A stretch of 23,450 nt of DNA from Isotricha intestinalis (taxonomy: Eukaryota; Ciliophora; Litostomatea; Vestibuliferida; Isotrichidae). The stretch lies in contig JAJJLU010003943.1 in the NCBI GenBank assembly GCA_023807065.1, forward strand, positions 1 through 23,450. The letters are read 5' to 3'. The notes below the pieces were generated by a model. It was not told the origin of the DNA. It worked only from the letters and a program-made list of their open reading frames with translations, and did not search any database. Position numbers and translations under genes: made by a program. Shown piece after piece: positions 9,574 through 18,240 of the stretch. The first letter of the stretch is position 1; the number at the start of each line of letters is the position of its first letter.

Positions 9574-10014
9574 ATGAGATCCCTTCTACTCTTAGCATTA
9601 GTATCATTATCACTTTCAGTTGTAGAAAAAAAATCAGAAATAAAGCCAGTTCCAGTATTGGAATGTTTATTAACAAGTGACATAATAGTAAAAGATGTTA
9701 CAGCAGTATATAAAGCAATTAAAAAATATTCTGAAGACAAAGATCTTCTTGCATTAATTTCAACAGTAATGGCAGTTTATCCTGAATTGGAAGCAGAAGT
9801 AAGAAGATGTTTAAAAGCTGAAATTGTTCTTGAAAAGAAGAATATTCCTGCAAAAATTAAAAAAATTTGGGACTCTATTCCACAACATACTCAAAAATTG
9901 ATTAAAAATGCTGCTAAAATTTTAGGAAAAAGATTTGCTGAAAAAAATTGTAAAAATTTGCTAAAAGATGATGATATTTGTTCTCTTATCACTGATTATA
10001 TTGATGATCTTTAA
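9574..10014 (+). CDS. Small secreted helical protein with four cysteines
   Basis: The 146-residue product starts with a clear signal peptide (MRSLLLLALVSLSLSVVEKK, cleavage likely near residue 16). The mature part is predicted to be mostly helical and carries four cysteines (in LECLL, RRCLK, KNCKN and DICSL), spaced so that two disulphides could clamp a helical bundle. The spacing vaguely recalls saposin-like or other small helical secreted proteins, but there are too few cysteines for a standard saposin. Similar short Cys-containing secreted proteins occur in ciliates; function unknown. The frame is less AT-rich than neighbouring genes, with more C- and G-ending codons, which could reflect high expression. 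The stop is TAA. A secreted role is strongly suggested by the signal peptide alone. Confidence 0.8.
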   Translation: MRSLLLLALVSLSLSVVEKKSEIKPVPVLECLLTSDIIVKDVTAVYKAIKKYSEDKDLLALISTVMAVYPELEAEVRRCLKAEIVLEKKNIPAKIKKIWDSIPQHTQKLIKNAAKILGKRFAEKNCKNLLKDDDICSLITDYIDDL

Positions 10015-10348
10015 AAAAATTTGAAAGTTTTAGTATTAGTTTTTTTAAAAAAAGATTAATATAAAATATGGAATAAGCTTAATTTTTTTTTTTTTTCTTA
10101 AAAATTTTTTTATTTTATTTTAAAAAGTTTTACTATGGATGGTTTTTTTTTCCCTTTTTCTGATTTTTTTCAAAATTAGTTAATTGATTTAAGATTTTAG
10201 ATTAAGATATTGGTTATTAAAATAATAATTAATATTTAAAAATAATTATAAAAAAATTCATTTCAAAAAAAATTTCTATATTTAAATACCTCATATAAAT
10301 TTAACAAACTCATATTAAAATTTAATAAATTAATTTAAAATAACTTAT
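10015..10348. other. Convergent 3' intergenic region, no gene seen
   Basis: A 334-base gap between the 3' ends of a plus-strand and a minus-strand gene. It holds long T and A runs, including T-tracts near 10083-10160, but no open frame or recognisable RNA. It presumably contains both polyadenylation sites. Confidence 0.5.
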
Positions 10349-11827
10349 TCAACGACTTTTTCCAGGTTTAAATAACCTATTTTTAATTTGAACCCAAAAG
10401 ACATATAAAACAGGTAAAAAGAAAAATAAACTTATACTCATAATAAAAATAGCAACCATATCTTTAGTATTTAATATATAAATCCAAGAAAAAACAAAGA
10501 AAGTAGTATTATCATCAGTAGGTTTTAATTTTTCTCTTGAAACAAAAGCTTCAAAAGCTATATAATAACTAAATATTAAATTTATTATTATCATTAAAAC
10601 AAAAAAAATAAATCTACCAACATTGTTTTCACCAATACAATTATCAATCCAATTACAATGATGATCAAATCCATTTATACATTTTTTACAAATATGACAA
10701 TGTTTAACTTTTATATTTTTTTGACATTTACAATAAGGACAATAATTATTTATATAAAATTTATTTTCTACCATTTCTAACCAAGTTAAATCTATATTTG
10801 AACTAACTATTCCAGGATCACTTAAATGAACTAAAATAAAAGAAATAGATAAAAGAGTTAATATAATAAAAAACAATAAATTATTTATGAAAGTATTATA
10901 AAAGGGTAAAAGAATAAAATAAATTAAAAGAGCACTTAAAAAATGAAGAATAATACAAAGAAAAGAATCAATTAAGTGATTTTTATTTCCAAAACATTTA
11001 TTATTATTATTAAATTCCCTATTATCGCTATAAATACAATATTTCATTGGTTTACTTTCAGTAATAACTCTAAATATATTTTCAAAATCTTTATTATTAT
11101 CTTCATTATTACTTATAATATCATAAACACTTTCACCATTATTATTTTTTTTATAAATATCAGCACCTTTAAATAATAATTTCTTAATTAATTTTGGTCG
11201 TAAAGTGTGTATAGCAATATGTAAAACAGTTTGTCCTTTATTATCAACTTGATTCACATCATTCATCCAAGAAATTAGGAAATTAATAGAATTTTCAGCA
11301 GTAGAATTAACAGCCCAATGTAAAGGAGTATTTCCGTTAAAATCTCTATCTAACACATTAAAATTATATTTATCTTTAAATAAAATTAATAAAGAAGGCT
11401 TATCACCTTGGGATGACATATGCATAACACTTAATCCCATATAATTTCTCATTTTATAATCAGCACCATTGTCCATTAATATATTTACTATTTCATAATC
11501 TCCTTTAAAAACAGCATATAATAAAGCTGTGTTACCTTGCTGATCTTGATAATTTATAAATTGGATAAATTCTATATTTTTGTCAAATTTATCCTTTATT
11601 GTTTTAAATACTGATATAAATAAACTTTGAATGTCCATTATTATTAATCTATGAAGAATTGATTCTGAATTTTGACCAAATCTTAAATTTGATATATCAG
11701 TTTTACTTAATTTTGTATTTATTAATGTTATTAATTCTTCTGACTTGTTATTTTCTATATATGTTGAAATCAGGATTTCTGTTTTTGAGGTGTTTATTTC
11801 TGATTGGTTTGGTTCTTCTTCTAACAT
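10349..11827 (-). CDS. Ankyrin-repeat DHHC protein S-palmitoyltransferase (zDHHC13/17-like)
   Basis: The 492-residue product matches the Akr1/HIP14 architecture. It has about four to five ankyrin repeats at roughly 96-240 (GNTALLYAVFKGDYEIVNIL; NGNTPLHWAV; KGQTVLHIAI), two membrane helices at about 286-334, a cytosolic DPG motif at 337-339, then the cysteine-rich catalytic domain at 363-398. The catalytic DHHC is at 388-391 (GFDHHCNWIDNCIG), and two further helices lie at about 404-425 and 457-478. Such enzymes transfer palmitate from acyl-CoA to cysteines of membrane-associated proteins, usually at Golgi or vesicle membranes; the ankyrin part recruits substrates. The zinc-binding cysteines are all present. 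The protein ends 14 residues after the last helix, and the usual TTxE motif is not apparent. The stop is TGA. The gene is divergent from the coiled-coil gene, with 142 bases between start codons. Confidence 0.92.
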   Translation of the reverse strand: MLEEEPNQSEINTSKTEILISTYIENNKSEELITLINTKLSKTDISNLRFGQNSESILHRLIIMDIQSLFISVFKTIKDKFDKNIEFIQFINYQDQQGNTALLYAVFKGDYEIVNILMDNGADYKMRNYMGLSVMHMSSQGDKPSLLILFKDKYNFNVLDRDFNGNTPLHWAVNSTAENSINFLISWMNDVNQVDNKGQTVLHIAIHTLRPKLIKKLLFKGADIYKKNNNGESVYDIISNNEDNNKDFENIFRVITESKPMKYCIYSDNREFNNNNKCFGNKNHLIDSFLCIILHFLSALLIYFILLPFYNTFINNLLFFIILTLLSISFILVHLSDPGIVSSNIDLTWLEMVENKFYINNYCPYCKCQKNIKVKHCHICKKCINGFDHHCNWIDNCIGENNVGRFIFFVLMIIINLIFSYYIAFEAFVSREKLKPTDDNTTFFVFSWIYILNTKDMVAIFIMSISLFFFLPVLYVFWVQIKNRLFKPGKSR

Positions 11828-11969
11828 TTTTTTTTAATTTTTTTTATTTTGTATATTGTATAAAATATATTTATAATATTTTATAATTTTTTTTGAAAAT
11901 TTTTTTTGTTTTTTTCAATAATTTTTAAATTATATTTTTTATTCTTTAATAAATAACTTAATAAATAAA
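11828..11969. promoter_or_regulatory. Short bidirectional promoter interval
   Basis: Only 142 bases separate the start codons of the palmitoyltransferase (minus) and the coiled-coil gene (plus). It is T-rich on the plus strand next to the minus gene and becomes A-rich just before the plus ATG. It must carry both promoters and 5' leaders. No named motif seen. Confidence 0.45.
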
Positions 11970-13583
11970 ATGAGTGAAAATGAAGAAATAGAAAAGATTG
12001 AAAATGAAAGTGAAAATAATAATGATGAAATATTAGAAGAAACAAAGCAAAAAATAAAAGAATTTCACCAAAGAGAAATTGAATATTTAGAAAAAATATC
12101 AGAATTAAAAAAAGAATTAGAAAAAGAAAAGCAAAAAAATCAATTTCTCCAAAATCCAGATCAAGAAATAGCTCAAATTGAATTAGATAAGCGTGAATTA
12201 GAAGAAAAAATTAAAATTTTATTTTCAGATAATTCAAATCAAAGAGAAAAATTAGAACAAATATCTAAAAAAGTTGATGATAGATTAATAAAATTAAGTT
12301 TTAAAAAAATTTCAAATAAAGTAAAATATGATAGAGAATTTAATGCTAAAAGCAAAAATGATGGTTTATCTATGAAAGAAAAGCAATCTAATAATATTAA
12401 TCATTTAATTGAGATTTATAAAAAAGATAATAATGAATTAAAAAAAAAATGTGAATCAATTAGTAATTTAAATGATAGATTTAAATTAATGGATGAAAAT
12501 AAAAAATATAAAAATCAAATTGAAAGTTTAAATAAAGAAATGAAACTAAAGAAAAAATTATTAAAAGAACATACAACAAAATGTATAAAAAATAAAGAAA
12601 TATATTTTAAAAATTTAATGTCTTTAAAAGAAGAAATAAGTCAACTTAAAATTAAAAAAGATAATTTAGATTTAAAATTGAAACAAATGGATGAAGAATT
12701 AGAAAAAGTTGAAGAATATAATGAAAAAATGAAAGAAAATGAAAACAACAAATCTAAAATATTAAGTTCAAAAAATAAAAAACAAGAAAAAAATATTGAA
12801 GAAGAAAATAAAAACAATTTTAAAATTCCTGAAAATATTTATAATATTTTTGAAGAAGAAGAATTAGATAATATTTTACAAGCAATGAATAATGATAATA
12901 AGAAATTTTATGATTTTATAAAAAAAATAAATAGTGAAGATAAAAATATTGAAAGTATCGAAAAAAGACATAAAAAAGAAATTGATATAAATAAGAATAA
13001 AATTAATGATTTAAATTTACAAATTGATTTTATTAGTCAAAAAACTCAAGAAGAAGCATTAAAAACTAAAGTAAATAAATCTCTAAAAAAAGAATATGAA
13101 GATAATGAAAAAGCTTATAATCAAAAAAATTATGATTTAGAAAATCAAAGAAAAATATTAACTAAAAATATTGTTAATCAAGAAAAAAATATTAAACAAT
13201 TAACAGCTGAATTAGAAAAATTAAGAGTATTAGTAAATAATTCTGATAAAAATGCTTTAATTGATTATATAAATGAAACTAAATTTAATGCTGAAAATGC
13301 AGAAAAAATTTCTAATATGAACCAAAATTCTTTAAATGGAAAAAATAATGAGTACAAAGAAACAAAAAATGATTATCAAATTTTACCTGATATAAATCTA
13401 AATAACAACAATGATTATCTTAATAATAAAAAAAATGTTGAAATTCAAAATAATGATAATTATTTAGAAGTTGATGATAATATTAATGAGAATAATAATA
13501 ATAATTTTGATGATAATAATAATAATTATGATAATAATAATAATAATTTTATTAATAGGGATAATATAATTGAGTACAAATAA
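11970..13583 (+). CDS. Long coiled-coil protein with Asn-rich C-terminal tail
   Basis: The 537-residue product is Glu/Lys-rich and heptad-like from about residue 25 to 430, with strong coiled-coil stretches (EIEYLEKISELKKELEKEKQ; LKEEISQLKIKKDNLDLKL). The helix is interrupted near 265-310 by a less charged segment (IPENIYNIFEEEELDNILQA). The last 80 or so residues are Asn/Asp-rich, with runs of four or five Asn encoded by AAT/AAC. There is no motor head, catalytic domain or membrane segment. Proteins of this form in ciliates are often axonemal or basal-body structural parts, but I cannot assign a family. All Gln codons are CAA, and there is no in-frame stop over 537 codons. The start is the first ATG, after an A-rich leader; the stop is TAA. 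Confidence 0.75.
   Translation: MSENEEIEKIENESENNNDEILEETKQKIKEFHQREIEYLEKISELKKELEKEKQKNQFLQNPDQEIAQIELDKRELEEKIKILFSDNSNQREKLEQISKKVDDRLIKLSFKKISNKVKYDREFNAKSKNDGLSMKEKQSNNINHLIEIYKKDNNELKKKCESISNLNDRFKLMDENKKYKNQIESLNKEMKLKKKLLKEHTTKCIKNKEIYFKNLMSLKEEISQLKIKKDNLDLKLKQMDEELEKVEEYNEKMKENENNKSKILSSKNKKQEKNIEEENKNNFKIPENIYNIFEEEELDNILQAMNNDNKKFYDFIKKINSEDKNIESIEKRHKKEIDINKNKINDLNLQIDFISQKTQEEALKTKVNKSLKKEYEDNEKAYNQKNYDLENQRKILTKNIVNQEKNIKQLTAELEKLRVLVNNSDKNALIDYINETKFNAENAEKISNMNQNSLNGKNNEYKETKNDYQILPDINLNNNNDYLNNKKNVEIQNNDNYLEVDDNINENNNNNFDDNNNNYDNNNNNFINRDNIIEYK
13488..13552 (+). repeat. AAT/GAT trinucleotide-rich tract inside the coiled-coil gene
   Basis: Runs of AAT codons broken by GAT, TTT and TAT encode Asn-rich repeats near the C-terminus of the coiled-coil protein. 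It is an in-frame simple-sequence tract that is likely to vary in length between strains. Confidence 0.7.
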
Positions 13584-13689
13584 AACAATTATTTCAATTT
13601 TGAATTTTGATATAATTTATATAAAAGATATTAAATAATAAATTTAAAAAAATAAATTTATTATATAATTAATTTTTTTAAATGATTCT
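13584..13689. other. 3' flank of the coiled-coil gene
   Basis: AT-rich sequence between the TAA of the coiled-coil gene and the end of the Sec24-like relic; nothing further recognised. The similar 14881-15356 stretch, beyond the relic, also shows no gene. Confidence 0.4.
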
Positions 13690-14880
13690 ATATCTTAAAT
13701 TATTTTCATATTTAAATTCCTACATTTCTAATAAAAATTATCATAATCATTTTATACCAAACACAATTATTATATTCAATTAAAGATCCTTCAAAAGTAA
13801 AATTATATTTTGAAAAATTGATATATCCCTTCTAATATAATAAAAAATATTCATTATTTTTTCTTTAAAATTATCTAATTTCCAAAAATATTTTTTTTGT
13901 TAATAACTTCAAAAAGTGATTTTAAAATCATAGAGTTAACTTCTCTTTTATATATATAATCAATAAATAACTATTATCAATTAAATATAAATCATTATTT
14001 CCATTAAATGTTTTCTTCTAGTTATATGTATTTAGTATATTTGGAATTTCAGTTTCATCATTAATTTTACCTAAATTTTCATTACTAATTAATTCATGAA
14101 TACTATAAATATTTAGATAAATATATGATAATATTTCTTCTGAACACATTCTTTGTAAATTTTATTCTTAAATGATGTGATGAATCTATATCATAATTTC
14201 TCTCTATTTCATTTTTATAAAAAAATCTATTTAATCCTTCCTAATAAATAACAGGTAAAAATTGTGAATTTTTCTCAGAATTCTTTTTTCATTGTTTGAA
14301 ATGTGTTTAAAACAACTGAAATAAAAGTTTTAAATTGTGTTTCTATTGAATTATAGCATTATATATATTTTTTGTTTTATTATAATTATAGTTTGTTTTA
14401 AATGATTATTTGATAAAGGTAAAATAAATTATGAACTCTAATTCTTCTTTTTCCATCTCCATAAGAATATAATAAATCACTTTGAATATAAATAAAATTT
14501 TCATTATTGTAAATATTATTATTATTATAGATTCTTTTCATTTGATTTATTCCAAATTGATAATATTAATTATTGTCATAAGTAGGAAATAATTAATATT
14601 TATTACTAATTAAAATAGGATTTAAATATTCTTGAATTTGAAAATTATTTTAAGACTCTTTCCCAAGTAATTTATTATTTTATTTTTGTTTACAATTATT
14701 CTTTAAATTATTTTTTTCAATATTCATTTATTTTAGAAGTAAGTTTTCAAAATTCTGTATTTCGATATTTATAATTATTTTGGATAAGGGAATTTAATTG
14801 TGGATTATTTTGAAATTCTTGATTGGGAAAACTAAAATGACTTTTTTTATCATTTTTTCAAATGAAATTTATTTAATTTT
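13690..14880 (-). pseudogene. Broken Sec24-like COPII coat gene
   Basis: Reading the minus strand from about 14852 downwards, fragments in different frames line up in the order expected for Sec24, the cargo-binding subunit of the COPII coat. First comes an Asn/Gln-rich N-terminal part (FPNQEFQNNPQLNSL). Then comes the hallmark of the Sec24 beta-sandwich at about 14500-14425 (SDLLYSYGDGKRRIRVHNLF, matching LLYT..GxRRIRVHT). The helical region follows near 14150-14080 (CSEEILSYIYLNIYSIHELI), then the gelsolin-like end near 13998 (NDLYLIDN) and FEGSLIEYNN at about 13795. The frame shifts at least three times (near 14757, after RVHNLF at about 14425, and near 14150). It carries several TAA, two TAG and at least one TGA. 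Large N-terminal parts of a normal Sec24 (zinc finger, trunk) are not recognisable. I read it as a dead or truncated copy; short introns or assembly errors could explain some shifts. Confidence 0.6.
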
Positions 14881-15356
14881 ATTTAATAATTTAATTAAAT
14901 AATTATACATTTTTTATATTATTTAATAATATTCGTTAATTAATGAATTTCAGTTTATTTTATGAAAATTTTTAATATAAACAATGTTAAAAGATTTTAT
15001 GTTAAATAAATACTACAAATCTCCATGAAATATAAAATGATAATATGGAACTGCTATATCAAAAGAAAAAGAAATGAAAAGTATAATGATCCAATATTTT
15101 CATTTGAATTTTAGAAAAGTTTGGCTTTAATAAAAGGAAGATTTTTATTTGAAAACAAAGAAAAAAATCAACCATCCCAAAAATTATTTTAATTAGAATA
15201 ATTTTCCTTTATCCAATATTTCAAATTTTGAAAATTAATCTAATAATATGAAATAAATTTTATTTAAAAATAAAAGAAAAATATGAATTTACAATCATTT
15301 TTAATAATAACAATTTATAATCTTATAAACTAATAATAAAGATTTAAATTTAAAAT
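14881..15356. other. AT-rich gap, nothing recognised
   Basis: This stretch lies between the upstream side of the Sec24-like relic and the 3' end of the membrane-protein gene. I see no extended open frame, no RNA gene and no clear repeat. A further decayed piece of the Sec24-like N-terminus could be hidden here, but no motif shows it. Confidence 0.4.
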
Positions 15357-16460
15357 TCAATTATCTTTAATAATACTGAAACTACTCTCATTAATTTTGT
15401 TAAACGCTTGAGTTTTTTCATCTTCCCCTCTTTCAGATATTTTATAATTTGTAAATAGATTTAAATCACAAAAATTAAGAATAATTATTTCTAAATAAAT
15501 ACAAATTCCAATTATCAATAATAGATATAATATAATATAAAAAATAAAATGAAAAAAAGAATGTTTATATGTCATTTTATCTGATTTTTCAAAGAAATTG
15601 ACTATGTCTTTGATATAATAATATAAAATATGTAAAATCATTAAATAACTAGGCCTTGTTTTTTCTATAATTAAAAGTTCTAATATATTTCTAAAAAATA
15701 TAACAAGATAATAAAAAAATACAAACAAAAACTTAGAACAATCAATATAAATATTGGAATAAAAAAAAAATACAATTAAAGAAATTATTATTCCACAAAT
15801 ATTCCTGTAAAAATACATTAAAAATATGTTTTCAAAGAATTCATAATTCAATTTTTTCAAAATAATAAAATTTAAAGAATTAAGATACATCGATTCTGAA
15901 GCTATTATTATTATAAAGACAAAAGAATAAAAATGTAATATTTGAAAATCTATACTTATGATCATTATGATTATAGAAATAACAATATTTAATTCAATGG
16001 CAATTATATGGTGTATATGAATTTCCATATTTAAAATATATTTTTCATTTATATAATAACTGAAGAAATATATCATTGTTTCTAAATTTGAAAGAAAAAA
16101 ATCATTAATTTTCTTCATATTAGATGAATAAACCCAATTATAATAACTTATATTTGCTCCAAAATAATGAGCAATAGAACAACAAAATAAAAGAAAATAA
16201 ATATAATATTTATATTTCTCACTTTGAAGATTTTCATTTTGAAACAATTTATTATTCAATTGTTTATATTTTTTTTGATATAAAAAGACAAAAATTGAAA
16301 GCAATCCGAAAATATATGTCAATAAAGCATTAAAAAATTGATTATTAAGCGATTTTCCTGTATATTTAAAAAGAAAATATTGATTTATTACTCTTAACAA
16401 TATATATAGACAAATATATTTGAGACATTTTGGTTTTTTTATCATAATTAAACTCGACAT
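15357..16460 (-). CDS. Multipass membrane protein, DMT/nucleotide-sugar-transporter-like
   Basis: The 367-residue product is mostly hydrophobic, with about nine or ten predicted membrane helices and short loops rich in Lys, Asn and Tyr. A longer polar loop follows the second or third helix (about 63-82). The last helix (about 305-330) is followed by LEIIILNFCDLN and a polar tail of about 35 residues (KISERGEDEKTQ). That LE-I-LNFC-L ending just after the last helix is one I associate with a ciliate-expanded family of solute-carrier-35/DMT-type proteins. This is recognition by pattern, not an alignment. If right, it would exchange nucleotide-sugars or other small solutes across an internal membrane; substrate unknown. 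There is no signal peptide apart from the first helix. The start is an ATG directly preceded by T-rich sequence on the plus strand; the stop is TGA. Confidence 0.6.
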   Translation of the reverse strand: MSSLIMIKKPKCLKYICLYILLRVINQYFLFKYTGKSLNNQFFNALLTYIFGLLSIFVFLYQKKYKQLNNKLFQNENLQSEKYKYYIYFLLFCCSIAHYFGANISYYNWVYSSNMKKINDFFLSNLETMIYFFSYYINEKYILNMEIHIHHIIAIELNIVISIIIMIISIDFQILHFYSFVFIIIIASESMYLNSLNFIILKKLNYEFFENIFLMYFYRNICGIIISLIVFFFYSNIYIDCSKFLFVFFYYLVIFFRNILELLIIEKTRPSYLMILHILYYYIKDIVNFFEKSDKMTYKHSFFHFIFYIILYLLLIIGICIYLEIIILNFCDLNLFTNYKISERGEDEKTQAFNKINESSFSIIKDN

Positions 16461-16899
16461 TTTAAATGATATATTATTAAATATATTATTGTATTAATTA
16501 AAAAAATTACCTTATAAAAAAAAAATAAATACTAATTTAAATATTTGAATAATTGTAAAAAAAATTATTTAAATCAAAAAATTAAAAATATATTTAATTA
16601 AAATAATCATCGTTTGAAAGGTGTTTAATTTAATCAATTTAACTGAAACAAATGACAATGAACTATTTTCATATCTTATTTTGAATTTGATATAATATCA
16701 AATAAATATTTTTTATAACTATTATCTCCTAATAAATCTCTATGTTTTTTAATTTTTTCTTAAAATAATTGTATTTTTCATTATTCATTAAAATGATAAA
16801 TATAAATAATATTATTTTTGATTAATTATATAAGTTAGGATGGTATTAGAATGGAATTAGATCAAGTATAGAATCTAAAAATTTTTAAGAAAAAAATAA
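16461..16899. other. Upstream region of the membrane-protein gene, no gene seen
   Basis: AT-rich sequence that should include the promoter of the minus-strand membrane protein. No extended frame or motif could be supported. Confidence 0.4.
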
Positions 16900-17945
16900 A
16901 AGAATTAATAAAAAACGGCTTATATTATTTATTATTGATTTACGCTCGGCTTGTTGACTTTGAATATAAAAAAGTGGAGAACCAAAATTTTACAAACAGA
17001 TAATGAGGGATAATTTAATAATATTCAATGAGGATGATTGTAAACAACCTAATATAACATCAATTAATTTTTCTCTCTGTTATCCTCGAATATATGGAAT
17101 AATAGAAGAAATACATCAAAAATTAAAAAATAAATTTATAACATTCAAATCAAAAAAATGAAAACGTAATACTTAATATAATTAAAATTCACTAAAATAA
17201 AGTACATTCTACTTTAAAAGAAATCTAAAAGATATCAGAGCTATTAAAGATATGAATGAAATAGAAATGATTAAACAGGGGATTATCAATATAGTTCTTT
17301 AATGGATTAGATGATAGTAATTAAAAAAATCAAAAATAATTCAAAAAGAAAACACATAAAAAAAAAGAGAAAAAAAAAATTCTTATTGTATAATAGATGA
17401 AGAAGTCAAACTTTTTTAATTAAAATAGGAATGGTGAAGGTAAAGAATATATATCATTTATTTGAAGAAATTAAATAAGAATTATGCAATAAAATTAAAA
17501 AGTTAAAATTTTACAACTTATATACATAATTTATATTATTTTAAAAATTGCTAATTTTATACATTTTTTTGAGGAAGGAGAGAGCATCACTCCCTCTTGT
17601 CTACCAAGTGAGATTATATAATTACAATGAAGAAAGGAGGTATTAAATTAGAACATAAAGTAGAAAGATAATTAAGACAATTAAACTCATCTAAATATTT
17701 TTGATACTTTCTTGAATATAAATATGGAATTTTCAAGAAAGAGGAATCAATTATAAAAGTTTGGATTGCTTTTAATTCTTCAAACGATGTGCATGACTCA
17801 ATAAATTAAACTAAAAGTAGGTAAGTGAAAATTGTAATGACATATATGAAATATGGAATACCAATAATAACTCCATGAAGAAGAATTTACTCAATGTAAT
17901 AATTATATGATTGGAAAAATAATATTCTTTTCTTAAATAGGATAA
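16900..17945 (+). pseudogene. Decayed multi-part coding region with a BRCT-like end
   Basis: Two plus-strand stretches look like protein despite stops. From about 16914 one frame reads KKRLILFIIDLRSAC, meets TGA, TGA and TAA, then continues SGEPKFYKQIMRDNLIIFNE and SLCYPRIYGIIEEIHQKLK to a TGA near 17158, with weaker signal to about 17500. A second frame from about 17570 to 17945 runs through MKKGGIKLEHKVER, YFLEYKYGIFKKEESIIKVW and VKIVMTYMKYGIPIITP. The last piece and the preceding IAFNSSNDVHDSIN resemble the end of a BRCT domain (...SxKVKxAxxxGIPIVSPxW), a phosphopeptide-binding module of DNA-repair proteins. The patch 17570-17650 is clearly less AT-rich than its surroundings. I cannot identify the first part. 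One dead gene or two is equally possible. Confidence 0.35.
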
Positions 17946-18240
17946 TATATTATGATATTATATTCAATAGACAATGATTTATTTGAAAATATATATAATG
18001 AAATATATAAAATATTAAATAAAATTATAATTATTTCTAGTTGAAAATACCTAATAACAAATATATTTATTATTCATATTAATATTTGAAACACAGAATC
18101 ATTTTTTAGATATTTCAATATTAATTCTTTATTAATTTTTATTATAAGATGATTAATGTTTATAAAAAAGAGATTTAAAAAACAATTACATTTTAAATTA
18201 TTTAAAAACACAAAAAACACAAATAACAATCTTAAAAAAA
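17946..18240. other. Gap upstream of the EF-hand/WD gene 3' end, nothing recognised
   Basis: AT-rich, with no frame or motif that I can support. It probably contains the polyadenylation region of the minus-strand EF-hand/WD gene. Confidence 0.4.

Noticed and set aside
9486..9740. 84-residue minus-strand frame overlapping the secreted protein gene
   Set aside because: Antisense to a convincing signal-peptide protein; the C-terminal part is only Phe-rich AT sequence.
1034..13583. The Paramecium/Tetrahymena code (TAA and TAG as Gln) for the whole window
   Set aside because: Frames of 778, 537, 492 and 317 codons contain no in-frame TAA or TAG, with all Gln as CAA/CAG; under that code many would be expected.
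16900..16960. Possible tRNA at the GC-richer patch (ACGCTCGGCTTG)
   Set aside because: No acceptor stem, D-arm or T-arm (GTTC) arrangement could be drawn around it.
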